A stretch of DNA of 60,142 bases from an uncultured Acidimicrobiales bacterium (GCA_937922805.1 CALAJV010000021.1:1-60142), one strand, 5' to 3'. Numbered from the stretch's first letter, positions 17,884-27,041 are shown. Notes: generated by a model not told the origin, from the letters alone. Numbers and translations are program-made.

Positions 17884-19017
17884 GTGCTTAACCGACTCGA
17901 CGACTTCCCGATCCATCAAACTCCAGAGCCGATCGCCCACCCAGCGACGTCAGACCACAACGTCTACGACCGCACCTGGTTTAACGGATTCGCAGTTGAC
18001 GGATCAGCCTATTTCGGAATCGGAATAGCGATCTACCCCAACCGCAATGTCATGGATTGCGCGTTCAGTACCGTCACGAAAGATGGCCGCCAGCACGCCT
18101 TTTTCGGTTCTCGCCGGGCACCGCTTGAACGCACTGATATGTCAGTCGGACCGTTTCGACTAGAAATTGTCGAGCCGCTTCGACAAACAAGGGTCATTCT
18201 TGATGACAACGAATCAGGACTTGGATGCGACATAACCTTCTCGGCTCGGACAGCTCCAATCCAAGAAGGACGCCAAACGCTTTGGAACGGCACGCGACGA
18301 GCTATGGATGCCACCCGATTCGACCAATTTGGTCGGTGGTCAGGCACGGTTGAGCACCCTGATGGCCAGTTCAACGTTGACGAAACAAGCTGGCGAGCTA
18401 CGAAAGATCGATCGTGGGGCATTCGCAATGTTGGGGAACCAATCCAAGCTGCGCCTCCGTCAAAGGGCCGGGGGGCCTTTTTTCTATGGGCTCCGCTTCA
18501 ATGGGACGATCATGTTAGTCATGCCATTTTCTTCGATGGACCAAACGGCGAAGCGCTAGTCAACGAAGGAATCGAGGCTCCAGTGTTCGGCTCCGACGCC
18601 GACATTCCGCTTGACCCAGAAGCGATAGTCGAAAGTAGCGTTCGAATGGCTCGGGCTGCTCATCGAGTCGACTATCACCCGAACACCCGGCTGGCGGCAC
18701 GAGCCGAGATCGATCTTGTTCGGCTTGATGAATCAATTCGTACCATCCAACTAGACCCAATTCTTCGGTTCCAAATGAAAGGCTTGGGTTACGGCCACCC
18801 GAAGTGGCGTCAAGGATCATGGCAGGGCGAACTGGTTCTGGGCGCCGAGACATTCGACCCGAAGGAACTGGACCTGCTCCAGCCGGAGAACATTCATGTC
18901 CAACAGGTTGTTACCGCCAATGATGGCACTGAAACCGGTATTGGAGTTCTAGAGCAGATTTGTTTGGGTCCGTATCGACCAGCCGGTTTTATCGGGGCCC
19001 TCGATGGGGCCAAGTAG
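17884..19017 (+). CDS. CrtC/AttH-like (lipocalin-fold) conserved protein
   Basis: This 377-residue soluble protein lacks a signal peptide. It is rich in beta-strand-like blocks with conserved aromatic residues: TWFNGFAVDGSAYFGIGI, CDITFSARTAPIQEG and TSWRATKDRSWGIRNVG. Such patterns are typical of actinobacterial proteins related to hydroxyneurosporene synthase (CrtC) and AttH, which have a double lipocalin-like fold. They are sometimes annotated as domain-of-unknown-function proteins. GTG 17884 has AAAGGA at good spacing. It stands alone between the envelope operon and a bidirectional terminator. Substrate and reaction are unknown. Confidence 0.6.
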   Translation: MLNRLDDFPIHQTPEPIAHPATSDHNVYDRTWFNGFAVDGSAYFGIGIAIYPNRNVMDCAFSTVTKDGRQHAFFGSRRAPLERTDMSVGPFRLEIVEPLRQTRVILDDNESGLGCDITFSARTAPIQEGRQTLWNGTRRAMDATRFDQFGRWSGTVEHPDGQFNVDETSWRATKDRSWGIRNVGEPIQAAPPSKGRGAFFLWAPLQWDDHVSHAIFFDGPNGEALVNEGIEAPVFGSDADIPLDPEAIVESSVRMARAAHRVDYHPNTRLAARAEIDLVRLDESIRTIQLDPILRFQMKGLGYGHPKWRQGSWQGELVLGAETFDPKELDLLQPENIHVQQVVTANDGTETGIGVLEQICLGPYRPAGFIGALDGAK

Positions 19018-19029
19018 CTACTACGGCGA

Positions 19030-19057
19030 AGAGCCCCCATCGAAAGATGAGGGCTCT
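19030..19057. terminator. Bidirectional terminator hairpin
   Basis: AGAGCCC (19030-19036) pairs with GGGCTCT (19051-19057), with an inner ATC-GAAA-GAT tip. It lies 13 bp after the plus-strand stop at 19017 and about 70 bp after the end of the minus-strand gene at 19126, so it can serve both. Confidence 0.7.
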
Positions 19058-19125
19058 TACATCCCTACTGTTACCTACTACACTTACCGAGCTGCTTCAG
19101 GTAAGCCAGCTTGCAGTCGACGGCT

Positions 19126-19884
19126 CTAGTCGGTCGGTTCTGCGTCATACTCAACAACATCACCATCTTCCCAGTCAAGCCAAGCGTCTTCTGGAAGATG
19201 CTGCTCACAAGCAGCATTTGCAGCATCAAATGCAGCATCAAATGCGGCGTCAAACTCAGCCTCAAACTCAGCAGTGAATCCCGTATCGAATCCGGTTTCG
19301 TACTCGATAACTTCAGCATCGCCGGTTACGTCGACTTCTAGGACCCCGTCACTCTGAACGATCGTTGCCGATCCATCTCCGTCGCCGAGATCAATCATAA
19401 GAGCATCTTCGCCCTCATCGACAAAGACAACCGGTCCGAAACCGTCACTGACTAAAGAATCGGACAGATCCATCGTTTGCTCAGCTAAGCAAGCATCGAA
19501 GGCGGCAAAGTCTGCGTCTAGCTCAGCATCGAAAGTAGCAAGCTCGGCGCCACAGGTGGCTTCGATTTCTGCCCACTGTTCGTCGCTTATCTCAAACTCC
19601 CAGCTCTGAACTACTCCGCCGTCAGCTAGCTCTTCGGATTCAATTTCCGGTAGCTCCAGAACCTCGCCAAAACAATCGTCGACAATCTCTTCGCCGCGGA
19701 CTGGTTCGGTAGCTTTATCGACCAAGGTCGCTGATTCCTGAGCTCCGGCGTTGCCGCCCAGAACGAGCAGAGATCCGACTACGGCGATGGCTCCGATTGT
19801 GAAACCAGCCAACCCAACTTTAGCCGATGGGTTGTTGGACACCTCGGGAGGTGAGTCGGGGCTGGCTGAGTTTTCTGTATTCAT
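19126..19884 (-). CDS. Acidic single-TM exported protein with FDAAFDAAFDAA repeat
   Basis: This 252-residue protein has a short cytoplasmic N-terminus, one hydrophobic segment at ~27-47 ending in GGNAGAQ (possible cleavage site), and then a strongly acidic extracytoplasmic domain. It contains a short repetitive helix (EAEFDAAFDAAFDAANAAC) and five cysteines that could form disulfides. ATG 19884 is preferred over an upstream Met because AGGAG lies eight bases before it. I do not recognise the family. The composition suggests a helical, possibly metal-binding secreted domain, which is inference only. Confidence 0.65.
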   Translation of the reverse strand: MNTENSASPDSPPEVSNNPSAKVGLAGFTIGAIAVVGSLLVLGGNAGAQESATLVDKATEPVRGEEIVDDCFGEVLELPEIESEELADGGVVQSWEFEISDEQWAEIEATCGAELATFDAELDADFAAFDACLAEQTMDLSDSLVSDGFGPVVFVDEGEDALMIDLGDGDGSATIVQSDGVLEVDVTGDAEVIEYETGFDTGFTAEFEAEFDAAFDAAFDAANAACEQHLPEDAWLDWEDGDVVEYDAEPTD

Positions 19885-20011
19885 GGTATGGCTCCTTGTA
19901 TGTCTCTTCCAAGGGTGGAAGCAGTTGATACTCATACATTGGCGGAGCCGACCTGAGCCTGGCCTAAGAGAAACCGGCCTCTCTCACAATCTTCTTAGAA
20001 AGCAGATTCCA

Positions 20012-20233
20012 TCAACCGTTCGAGAGCGTACCGTCGAAGGTATCTCGATGGGTTCCATCGCAAAACGGTTTCTGAGCTGAGAGACCGCACCGGCAAAAGG
20101 CGGTGTTGGCTCCATCACAGATAATTGGGTTGCCTTCGTGGTCAACCACAGAGATCGGACCCGAAACCACTAGCGGACCGTTCTCTCGAATTTTGATCGA
20201 AACCTCGGCACTGGGCTGACTACTTTCGCTCAT
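20012..20233 (-). CDS. CDGSH iron-sulfur domain protein
   Basis: This 73-residue protein carries the CDGSH-type [2Fe-2S] motif CRCGLSAQKPFCDGTH, with three Cys and one His as cluster ligands (mitoNEET-like family). The N-terminal part (IKIRENGPLVVSGPISVVDHEG) matches bacterial small CDGSH proteins that often carry this leader. It is probably a cytoplasmic electron or cluster carrier. GAAGGG lies before the ATG. It lies 27 bp downstream of the aminotransferase gene on the same strand and may be co-transcribed with it. Confidence 0.92.
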   Translation of the reverse strand: MSESSQPSAEVSIKIRENGPLVVSGPISVVDHEGNPIICDGANTAFCRCGLSAQKPFCDGTHRDTFDGTLSNG

Positions 20234-20260
20234 ATCAGTTTCCCTTCATTTGGCTGGCTA

Positions 20261-21460
20261 CTAAAGATCAAGAACTGCTCGTTTGATTCGAACCATTGCT
20301 TGTTCCAGCACCTCGTCGGAACTGGCGGTCGAAATTCGAAAGTAGGGCGATAAGCCGTACGCCGCACCGGGCACGACCGCGACGCCACCAACCTCAAGCA
20401 AATATGTGGCTACCGCCGAATCGTCGATCAACACAATTCCGCTCGGCGTCGACCGGCCAATCAAATCTTCGCAACCGATGTAGCTGTAGAAAGCGCCACC
20501 AGGCGGGCCAAGCGTTAAACAATCGATTGAGCTAACCGCTTCGACGATAAGGTCTCGTCGGCGCTCGAAAGCCACCCGAAAATCTTCAACCGGTTCTTGT
20601 GTCCCGGTAAGAGCTTCTACCGCACCAGCCTGTGAGATCGCGCTGGGACCCGAAGTGGCTTGCGATTGAACAGCTTCCATCGCTTTAACTAGAGCTTCGG
20701 GGCCAGCGGCGTAGCCAACTCGCCAGCCGGTCATGGCGTAGGCTTTCGAAACACCGTTTACTAGCAGCGTTCGATTTCGCAGTTCGGGGCAAGCCGTTCC
20801 AAATGAAACGAACGGGCGACCATCGAAAACTATGCGCTCATAAATCTCGTCGGCGAGCACCATAACCTGTGGATGTTCCGCCAGAACCCGACCCAATGCT
20901 TGCAGCTGTTCCCTGGTGTAGGTTGCCCCCGCTGGGTTGGACGGATGATTTAGAAGCAGCCATCGAGTTTTTTCGGTTATGGCCGCTTCGAGAAGGTCAG
21001 GCGTTAACCGAAACTGGTCGGCGGCAGCACACGGAATAATCCGAGCAATGCCTCCGACCAGTTCCGTTATGTCTTTGTACGAACCGAAGTACGGCGCGCA
21101 TAGCAGCACTTCATCACCCGGATCTACCGTTGCCATCAACGCATCAAACAACGACTGCTTAGCTCCGTTGGAGATAATGACCTCCGACGGATCAAACTCG
21201 ATGCCATGATCTCGGGCCATCTTTGTGACCACAGCGTTTCTCATCGCTACGCTGCCCGCCGTCGGCGTGTACTTGGTCTGACCATCCACGGCGGCACCAT
21301 AAGCAGTATCAATGATGTGGCGCGGGGTGGCGAAGTCGGGTTCGCCAACCCCCAAATCGATTATGTCTCTGCCTTCCGCTCGGAGCTTTTTGGCCTTCCC
21401 GCTGACCGCCATCGAAGCCGATGGCTTCACCGACGCCATCCTGTTAGCGATCCTAATCAC
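20261..21460 (-). CDS. PLP-dependent aminotransferase (aspartate aminotransferase family, class I/II)
   Basis: This 399-residue cytoplasmic enzyme transfers amino groups between amino acids and 2-oxo acids. It shows the class I hallmarks: LGVGEPDFATPRHI near the N-terminus, LLNHPSNPAGATYTREQL, VLADEIYERIVFDG, and the PLP-lysine motif NGVSKAYAMTGWRVGY. A C-terminal Arg in SPYFRISTA should bind the substrate carboxylate. The features fit the AspB/AspC-like Ib subgroup. The start is GTG 21460 with AAGGGTGA upstream. The substrate may be aspartate or prephenate; the sequence alone does not decide. Confidence 0.9.
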   Translation of the reverse strand: MIRIANRMASVKPSASMAVSGKAKKLRAEGRDIIDLGVGEPDFATPRHIIDTAYGAAVDGQTKYTPTAGSVAMRNAVVTKMARDHGIEFDPSEVIISNGAKQSLFDALMATVDPGDEVLLCAPYFGSYKDITELVGGIARIIPCAAADQFRLTPDLLEAAITEKTRWLLLNHPSNPAGATYTREQLQALGRVLAEHPQVMVLADEIYERIVFDGRPFVSFGTACPELRNRTLLVNGVSKAYAMTGWRVGYAAGPEALVKAMEAVQSQATSGPSAISQAGAVEALTGTQEPVEDFRVAFERRRDLIVEAVSSIDCLTLGPPGGAFYSYIGCEDLIGRSTPSGIVLIDDSAVATYLLEVGGVAVVPGAAYGLSPYFRISTASSDEVLEQAMVRIKRAVLDL

Positions 21461-21601
21461 AACTCACCCTTCGCGAACATCGACAAGTCTGTTGTTTTCA
21501 CCCTAGCTCAAGCTCTAGTTGCTTTATTCAATTTCGTCCCAGGCAAACCTCGTCCATCATCGAACGACGGCCTGATCCGACATCGGTCAAAGGGAGACGC
21601 C

Positions 21602-21607
21602 TACCAT
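21602..21607 (+). promoter_or_regulatory. -10 box for a leaderless transcript
   Basis: TACCAT is followed by CCGTTT and then the ATG of the SRPBCC gene. An AGGGAGA further upstream is too far from the ATG to act as a ribosome-binding site. Confidence 0.5.
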
Positions 21608-21613
21608 CCGTTT

Positions 21614-22045
21614 ATGGCCAACTACTCGACCGAGGTCTCATCACCGTGGACCGCCGAAGAAGCGTTTGACTACATTGCCGATTTTCGGAATCTAACCGAA
21701 TGGGATCCGGGCGTTTCAGAGTCCGAGATTATTTCTGGAGATGAACCCGGCGTCGGCACCGTCTACTCAGTGACCGCAAACGGGGCAACGTTAGACTACG
21801 TCACCCAAACTCATGATCGCCCCACTAAGTTCGTCGTCGAGGGTGCTTCAAAACGGTTCTACAGCTATGACGTTATAGAATTCACAGCCACCGAAACCGG
21901 TTGTGTAGTTGGATACAACGCCAAACTCGAACTCCGGGGCGCCCTCGGCATTGCGACGCCGGCCCTTGGCCCAATGTTCAAAAAGATTGGCGACGAAGCG
22001 GCTGCCGGTTTGGCTAAGGCCCTCGACGGTGAGATTCTTTCGTGA
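21614..22045 (+). CDS. SRPBCC family protein (polyketide cyclase/dehydrase-like)
   Basis: This 143-residue protein has the START/Bet-v1-like SRPBCC pattern: SSPWTAEEAFDYIADFRNLTEWDPGV at the start, followed by alternating strands and a C-terminal helix (MFKKIGDEAAAGLAKAL). Such proteins bind hydrophobic ligands in a helix-grip cavity. The open frame extends much further upstream, but that part is antisense to the aminotransferase gene and is not protein-like. ATG 21614 sits six bases after a TACCAT box. Its stop overlaps the GTG start of the next gene (GTGA), so the pair is translationally coupled. Confidence 0.8.
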   Translation: MANYSTEVSSPWTAEEAFDYIADFRNLTEWDPGVSESEIISGDEPGVGTVYSVTANGATLDYVTQTHDRPTKFVVEGASKRFYSYDVIEFTATETGCVVGYNAKLELRGALGIATPALGPMFKKIGDEAAAGLAKALDGEILS

Positions 22046-23043
22046 CCAATTTGGTAGGTGGGCTATCAAAGCTGGCCGCTTGGGGAATCAACGAATGCAA
22101 AGCTCTCGCTCCTCAGGCCACCGATGCTGCTTTGGAAATGTCGATCGCTGGTAGTTTCACCAAAGCCGGGTACCTAGCTCGGGCTGAACTGTTCGACTGG
22201 CAGCCTCTCCCGACAATGAGCGGCCAAACCGTTCTGCTTACCGGTGGGTCAACCGGAATTGGTCGTGCTACCGCCGCTGGATTGATGGCGCTCGACGCCA
22301 CCGTAATCCTGACATCTCGCTCTCTCGAACGAGCTAACCAAACAGCTTCGGAGTTGAATGATGAAGTGCAGGCCGGTTCAGCGGTCGGCGCGTCGGTCGA
22401 CACCGGAGATCTCGCCTCGGTTCGAGAACTGATCGAAACGGTTCGTTCAACGACAACTCAACTTGATGTTGTTATTAATAACGCCGGGGCGCTTAGCGCT
22501 ACCTACCAAACGAACAAAGACGGCGTAGAAGCAACTTTGGCCAGCCACCTGATCGGCCCATACCTTCTTTCGGTCGAGCTGAAGCCTCACATGGTGAAGG
22601 GTGGACGAATCTTGTGGATGTCTTCCGGTGGCATGTACACCCAAGGACTCGACGTTGATGCCCTTGAAATGTCAGCCTCAACCTATAAGGGGGCGGTTGC
22701 TTACGCCAAGGCGAAACGAGGCCAAGTCGAGTTAGTTACTCAGTTGGCCCAACGGTGGGAGCCCGATGTTGTGATGCACGCGATGCATCCGGGCTGGGTA
22801 GAAACACCCGGGGTTGATGCCGCGTTACCAGGGTTTGGAAAGGTTCTCGGACCGACGCTACGAACCCCTGAACAGGGAGCCGACACTATGGTCTGGTTGG
22901 CCGCGACCGGCGGGAACAGTGCGAAACCAGGTAGTTTCTTCCTCGATCGGCGACCCCGAAAGACGTCGTACCTTCCCGGCACGGCCACTACTCCGGCGGA
23001 ACGGCAGCGGCTGGTAGATCGTCTCGACGCCGCTATCGAGTAG
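22042..23043 (+). CDS. Short-chain dehydrogenase/reductase with N-terminal extension
   Basis: This 333-residue SDR has the Rossmann motif LLTGGSTGIGRATA at ~67-80, NNAGAL, and an active-site region with SSGGM (Ser) and AYAKAKRGQ, where YxxxK reads YAKAK. About 60 residues precede the NAD(P) fold, longer than classical SDRs and similar to DHRS12-like members. The substrate is unknown. Coupling to the upstream SRPBCC gene suggests that both act on the same hydrophobic molecule. That is inference from gene order. Confidence 0.88.
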   Translation: MTNLVGGLSKLAAWGINECKALAPQATDAALEMSIAGSFTKAGYLARAELFDWQPLPTMSGQTVLLTGGSTGIGRATAAGLMALDATVILTSRSLERANQTASELNDEVQAGSAVGASVDTGDLASVRELIETVRSTTTQLDVVINNAGALSATYQTNKDGVEATLASHLIGPYLLSVELKPHMVKGGRILWMSSGGMYTQGLDVDALEMSASTYKGAVAYAKAKRGQVELVTQLAQRWEPDVVMHAMHPGWVETPGVDAALPGFGKVLGPTLRTPEQGADTMVWLAATGGNSAKPGSFFLDRRPRKTSYLPGTATTPAERQRLVDRLDAAIE

Positions 23044-23072
23044 CCATAGCCCCACAATCGAAATCCGTGATC

Positions 23073-23078
23073 TAAACT
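23073..23078 (+). promoter_or_regulatory. -10 box for a leaderless transcript
   Basis: TAAACT is followed by TTGTAG and then the GTG start of the PASTA protein gene. There is no Shine-Dalgarno sequence. Confidence 0.5.
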
Positions 23079-23084
23079 TTGTAG

Positions 23085-24734
23085 GTGGAGAATCCGGCGA
23101 ACCCCACCCAGATAATGCCTCAACCTATCGGCGCTGACGATCCGGAGGCTGATGGTCTCGACTCGGAGTCACCGATAGTTTTGTCGGATCACGATCGCCG
23201 GTATCAGTTTACCGCCCCCGATGACCCACCTCGATATGGCTTGATCGTCGCCATCGCTGGCGCACTAATCGGACTTATTCTCCTCACGATTATGATCGCC
23301 AACATAGCCGATCCGTCAAGTGGCGATGACGACGACTCGACGGTGGCCGGACCAGACGCGACCCAACTTCAACAAACCACCGAGGACCGCCAATCTGTCG
23401 CCGGAGTTCAAGATGGCCCGACGAACGACACCTTCCCAGCTGGTAAGAGCACTCCGGATCTCAACGAAGATCTCAATAGTAATGAAGTACCCGACGATGC
23501 CATCTCGGTGCCCTCGTTACTTGGAAAGCCACAGTCCGAACTAGGCGACACGCTGGCTTCGCTCGGTATCAGTTTTTCCACCGTTGAAAAACCCAGCGAT
23601 ACCTTCACCAAGGGTACAGTCATCGGAACAGTGCCCGAAGCTGGCCAGATGATCGCTGCTGGCTCAACCTTAACCGTCTATATTTCGAGCGGACCATCGA
23701 AGCTCATCGTTCCCGAGGTGGTCGGGGTAGAAGCGCCAGTGGCGGTAGCTCGCTTGAGCGATGCTGGCTTAACGTCGAAGTTGGTCGAAGTTCCAAGTAC
23801 GACGGCTGAGGCTGGAGTTGTCGTGGGTGCCAATCCATCGGTTGGAACTGAGGTTGCCGACGGCACAGTTGTGGAGCTTTCGGTTTCTTCTGGGACTTCT
23901 GAAGTTGATTGTGTTGATGTCCCGAACGTGATTGGCCAGAAGGCGCCGATTGCGACCGGGCTATTGGCTCAAGCCGGATTCACAGTCGAAACCAAACAGG
24001 TAGCCCACAGCGCAGCCGTGAACACGGTCGTCGGCACAACCCCAGCCGCTGGATTTTGCGCCGACCCTGGCTCAACCTCAACAATGAGCGTCTCATGCGC
24101 CAGCGACATTATTCCTAACGTCGTAGGTTTGCCGGTTGATTTACTCTCGGTCGCCGGTTTCACCGTTGAGAAGGTACCGGTCCAAAATGATAGTGTTCCG
24201 GCTGGTACTGTTCTCGGCACCACCCCGGTCGGTGGAACGCAACACTGCCAGTCGGTACCAGTTGCAGCGCGAGTCGCTGGAGCTTCGACAGAGCCGGTGT
24301 GTGATCTTGTAATGCCAAACGTTGTTGGCTTGAGCGCTCCAGTAGCGGAGCTACGAGCCGCGGCGTTAGGTCTTACATACAGCGAATCCCTATCACCTCA
24401 TCCAACTGTTAACGAAGGTGTGATAGTCAGCAGTGATCCTGTGGCCGGCGCAGCCGTGTGCGCTGGCGCTCGGATTGGCGTCGTCGTTTCCTCCGGCCCG
24501 CCTGTGCCCGAGCCGGCTACTTGCACGATCACGGTGCCCGTTATCTCTCTGAAGCCGGAGCAAGAGGTGGTGGCCACCCTCACCAGCTTGGGCCTGGTAG
24601 CGTCCACCTTTAACCAACCTCACAACGCAGTGCCAGCCGGGTTCGTCAGCGGTTGGACTTCTGACCGCCCCGTCGCTAACGGCCAGTTCTGCGCTGGCGA
24701 CCGCATTTTCGTTACGGTGTCAACCGGGCCCTAA
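23085..24734 (+). CDS. Membrane protein with six extracellular PASTA domains and no kinase
   Basis: This 549-residue protein has a ~50-residue cytoplasmic part, one TM segment (~52-73) and an acidic linker. Six PASTA repeats follow, beginning near SVPSLLGKP, IVPEVVGVE, VDVPNVIGQ, IIPNVVGLP, VMPNVVGLS and ITVPVISLK. PASTA domains usually bind peptidoglycan fragments or beta-lactam-like ligands in Ser/Thr kinases and penicillin-binding proteins. Here neither a kinase nor a transpeptidase domain is present. Repeats 3-6 carry paired cysteines (for example CVDVPNV with GFCADPG), which suggests a disulfide in each domain. The GTG start follows a -10-like box by six bases. It may be a cell-wall sensor or anchor. 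Confidence 0.85.
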   Translation: MENPANPTQIMPQPIGADDPEADGLDSESPIVLSDHDRRYQFTAPDDPPRYGLIVAIAGALIGLILLTIMIANIADPSSGDDDDSTVAGPDATQLQQTTEDRQSVAGVQDGPTNDTFPAGKSTPDLNEDLNSNEVPDDAISVPSLLGKPQSELGDTLASLGISFSTVEKPSDTFTKGTVIGTVPEAGQMIAAGSTLTVYISSGPSKLIVPEVVGVEAPVAVARLSDAGLTSKLVEVPSTTAEAGVVVGANPSVGTEVADGTVVELSVSSGTSEVDCVDVPNVIGQKAPIATGLLAQAGFTVETKQVAHSAAVNTVVGTTPAAGFCADPGSTSTMSVSCASDIIPNVVGLPVDLLSVAGFTVEKVPVQNDSVPAGTVLGTTPVGGTQHCQSVPVAARVAGASTEPVCDLVMPNVVGLSAPVAELRAAALGLTYSESLSPHPTVNEGVIVSSDPVAGAAVCAGARIGVVVSSGPPVPEPATCTITVPVISLKPEQEVVATLTSLGLVASTFNQPHNAVPAGFVSGWTSDRPVANGQFCAGDRIFVTVSTGP

Positions 24735-24740
24735 CTGTTG

Positions 24741-25817
24741 TTACTGCTCGAACAGCGTCATCGTGTCCATCATGGCGCTAAGAACCGCGAACGAGTCCGT
24801 GCCGCTGTGGATTTGATCGGCTCGAATTTCCTGAGTGTTGCCGCCTGATTCGAACAAGTAGATCTTGGTGACTACCGCAGTTGGATCGTTCGGATAGGCG
24901 ATCTCGAGCACATTGCCAGGCCGGGCTAGTAGCGTTCCGATCGAGGCGACCGGGGTTGTGCTCACAACCACATAGTCGGGATCATTGTTGTAGGCGGCAA
25001 CGACCTGGCTCATTGCTTGACCGGCAAAGCCCTTCCGAGTGATCTCGTGGTCTGAGTAGCCGTCCTGGGGGACCGAACGGAAATAGCCACAGAAGCCGGG
25101 GTTGTCTACCTCGACGTCTGGCTGGGCGTACCAAGATGATGGGTAGGCCGTGTGTATTCCTTCGCCGTTGCAGATCTTGTAGCTGCCGCCGAAAATCTGG
25201 CTGCAGTCAGCCAAGGGGTGGGTGTGTGAATATGAGGCTCCGGCAGCGGTGTAATCGACAACAGCGGTAACCACTTCGCTGCTGTCCTTTATCTGAGCCC
25301 GGTACAGTCCGTTGCTATTTTCGGTTAGCGTGTCGTCGAGCGTTCCGTCTCGAAGCACCTTTATGTTAGTGACCTGACCAGCGTTGTTCGGATCCGAGAA
25401 CTGGAACGTGAATTCGCCGGAGATGCAGTCGATGTCGGAAGTTGTGAGCGGCACCGTTTTGGCGGCGACCGTTGAGGTCGACTGGCCTGTGGACGACGTC
25501 GTATTCGACGAGGTGGTTCCCGGAGATGACGCGGAAGTGTTTGAGATGCTCGATGATTTGGTCGCAACTGTGGTTGTTGACCGGCCCGCAACTGCATCGC
25601 CGCCTTCGCTTAGCGCTGTATCTGCAGTTTCGGTATCGGCTAGGTCGGATAGTTCGTCGCCCTCGTCTGTCATGGCTAGCTCATTTGGCGCATCAACAGT
25701 GGACTGGCTGTCGTTGGGCACCGCATTCGAAGAGTCTTCGCTACCGCATCCGGTCACCAATAGTGCCGCTGACACAGCCATCGACCATGAGAACGCTCGA
25801 ACTTTTTTGCTATCCAT
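24741..25817 (-). CDS. Lipoprotein with Ser/Thr-rich linker, unknown C-terminal domain
   Basis: This 358-residue protein has a lipoprotein signal ending LLVTGC (Cys24). A Ser/Thr/Asp-rich linker follows to ~residue 125, then a beta-rich region with Cys (ISGEFTFQFSDPNNAGQV...LADCSQIFGG). The C-terminal part begins at YKICNGEGIHTAYPSSWYAQP, which resembles the start of membrane-surface domains that describe short aliphatic-rich folds. I do not recognise the family. Its stop lies six bases from that of the convergent PASTA gene. It is probably displayed on the outer face of the membrane. Confidence 0.7.
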   Translation of the reverse strand: MDSKKVRAFSWSMAVSAALLVTGCGSEDSSNAVPNDSQSTVDAPNELAMTDEGDELSDLADTETADTALSEGGDAVAGRSTTTVATKSSSISNTSASSPGTTSSNTTSSTGQSTSTVAAKTVPLTTSDIDCISGEFTFQFSDPNNAGQVTNIKVLRDGTLDDTLTENSNGLYRAQIKDSSEVVTAVVDYTAAGASYSHTHPLADCSQIFGGSYKICNGEGIHTAYPSSWYAQPDVEVDNPGFCGYFRSVPQDGYSDHEITRKGFAGQAMSQVVAAYNNDPDYVVVSTTPVASIGTLLARPGNVLEIAYPNDPTAVVTKIYLFESGGNTQEIRADQIHSGTDSFAVLSAMMDTMTLFEQ

Positions 25818-25909
25818 TCTTGCGCCATCGACACAAACGTTCGATTACTAAAACCGGGATGGCCATCCGAAACGATTCTGGCAAATCGTCGGGGTGTGGA
25901 CCTAGCAGA

Positions 25910-26989
25910 CTAAACCACTGGTGGCGGAATGAGTACGAGCTTCCCGACGTAGTTTTTTGCTTCAAAGTCGGCCTGGGCTCGCCTGATTTCCTTTAGTGGG
26001 TACGTCCGATGTACAACCGGGCGAATTTCTTCCCGTTCGACGTAGCCGACGAGGTTCTCAAACACCGCTCGCTCCTGGTATGTCGACCCTTTGAGAGTCA
26101 GGTCTTTCAGATAGAGCGTTCGAACATCAAGTTCGACTATTGGTCCGGCGATAGCACCTGCGGCGATGTATCTTCCGCCGACCGCTAGTAGATCTAATAG
26201 CTCCGGCCACTGGGATCCAGCTACTAGGTCGACCACGACGTCGATCGAGTTCGGACCTAGCCCACCTAAAAGGCTTTCGTCTCGGCTGAACACCTGGTCA
26301 GCACCGAGATCGGCAACTGCGGCAGCTTTGGCCGCGCCAGCGACAGCAATCACCTTGGCCGATCGTCGTTTTGTTAGCTGCACGGCAGCCGATCCAACCC
26401 CGCCTGACGCTCCGGTGATAAGCACCACGTCGCCGGCACTAACGCCGATCCGGTGCAACATGTTTTCTGCTGTGGAATAGGCACAAGGCAACGATGCAAG
26501 CTCTGCGTCCGACCAGTCAGATTCGACCGAGAAGGTCTCTGATGACGGGTTAACCGCAAACTGAGCGAATCCTCCATCAAACTCGGACCCGATGACCCGA
26601 CAGCCAAACGGTGAATCCGAACTTGGATCTTGCTGCATCGTCGAGGACAACACTCGTTGACCGAGACGGGCGTCGGGAACACCTTCTCCAACAGCAACGA
26701 CATGACCACATATATCAGCCCCCTGGATTCGGGGGAACTGCAGCGCATTGCCAGCCCAACCACCGTCAGTTTCTTTGGAAGAATTGCTGGTCGAGTCGGC
26801 GGCTTTGGAATACCACGCGGTTCTGGTGTTGATGTCAGTGTTGTTTATCCCGGCGGCTGCTACCTTAATCAACACTTCGCCTGGTCCTGGAGCTGGAACT
26901 GGGATGTCCTCTCGATACTCGAGAACCTCGGGTCCGCCGTGGCCGGTGAGAAGTACCGCTGTCATTGTTGCCGGGATCAATTCAGCCAT
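25910..26989 (-). CDS. MDR-family quinone oxidoreductase / alcohol dehydrogenase-like
   Basis: This 359-residue NAD(P)H-binding enzyme belongs to the medium-chain dehydrogenase/reductase family. It has the GroES-like N-terminal half (VLLTGHGGPEVLEYREDIPVP, PGEVLIKVAAAGINNTD) and the nucleotide-binding VLITGASGGVGSAAVQL near residue 190. The catalytic zinc ligands of alcohol dehydrogenases are not evident, so a zinc-free quinone- or enoyl-reductase activity is more likely. It is divergent from the PhyH-type gene with 52 bp between starts; each start has its own -10-like box. The substrate is unknown. Confidence 0.85.
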   Translation of the reverse strand: MAELIPATMTAVLLTGHGGPEVLEYREDIPVPAPGPGEVLIKVAAAGINNTDINTRTAWYSKAADSTSNSSKETDGGWAGNALQFPRIQGADICGHVVAVGEGVPDARLGQRVLSSTMQQDPSSDSPFGCRVIGSEFDGGFAQFAVNPSSETFSVESDWSDAELASLPCAYSTAENMLHRIGVSAGDVVLITGASGGVGSAAVQLTKRRSAKVIAVAGAAKAAAVADLGADQVFSRDESLLGGLGPNSIDVVVDLVAGSQWPELLDLLAVGGRYIAAGAIAGPIVELDVRTLYLKDLTLKGSTYQERAVFENLVGYVEREEIRPVVHRTYPLKEIRRAQADFEAKNYVGKLVLIPPPVV

Positions 26990-26996
26990 GCCGCTG

Positions 26997-27002
26997 AGGA
27001 TA
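26997..27002 (-). promoter_or_regulatory. -10 box for a leaderless transcript
   Basis: On the minus strand TATCCT is followed by seven bases and the ATG of the MDR gene. Together with the box at 27030-27035 it makes a compact divergent promoter pair. Confidence 0.45.
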
Positions 27003-27029
27003 CCGTTCGTCGGATGGCCAACGTGGCAC

Positions 27030-27035
27030 TAGAAT
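27030..27035 (+). promoter_or_regulatory. -10 box for a leaderless transcript
   Basis: TAGAAT is followed by TCTGCG and the ATG of the PhyH-type dioxygenase gene. No ribosome-binding site is seen. Confidence 0.55.
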
Positions 27036-27041
27036 TCTGCG

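Noticed and set aside
21206..21613. N-terminal part of the long frame before the SRPBCC gene
   Set aside because: It is antisense to the aminotransferase gene and lacks family similarity; ATG 21614 has a promoter-like box at the right distance.
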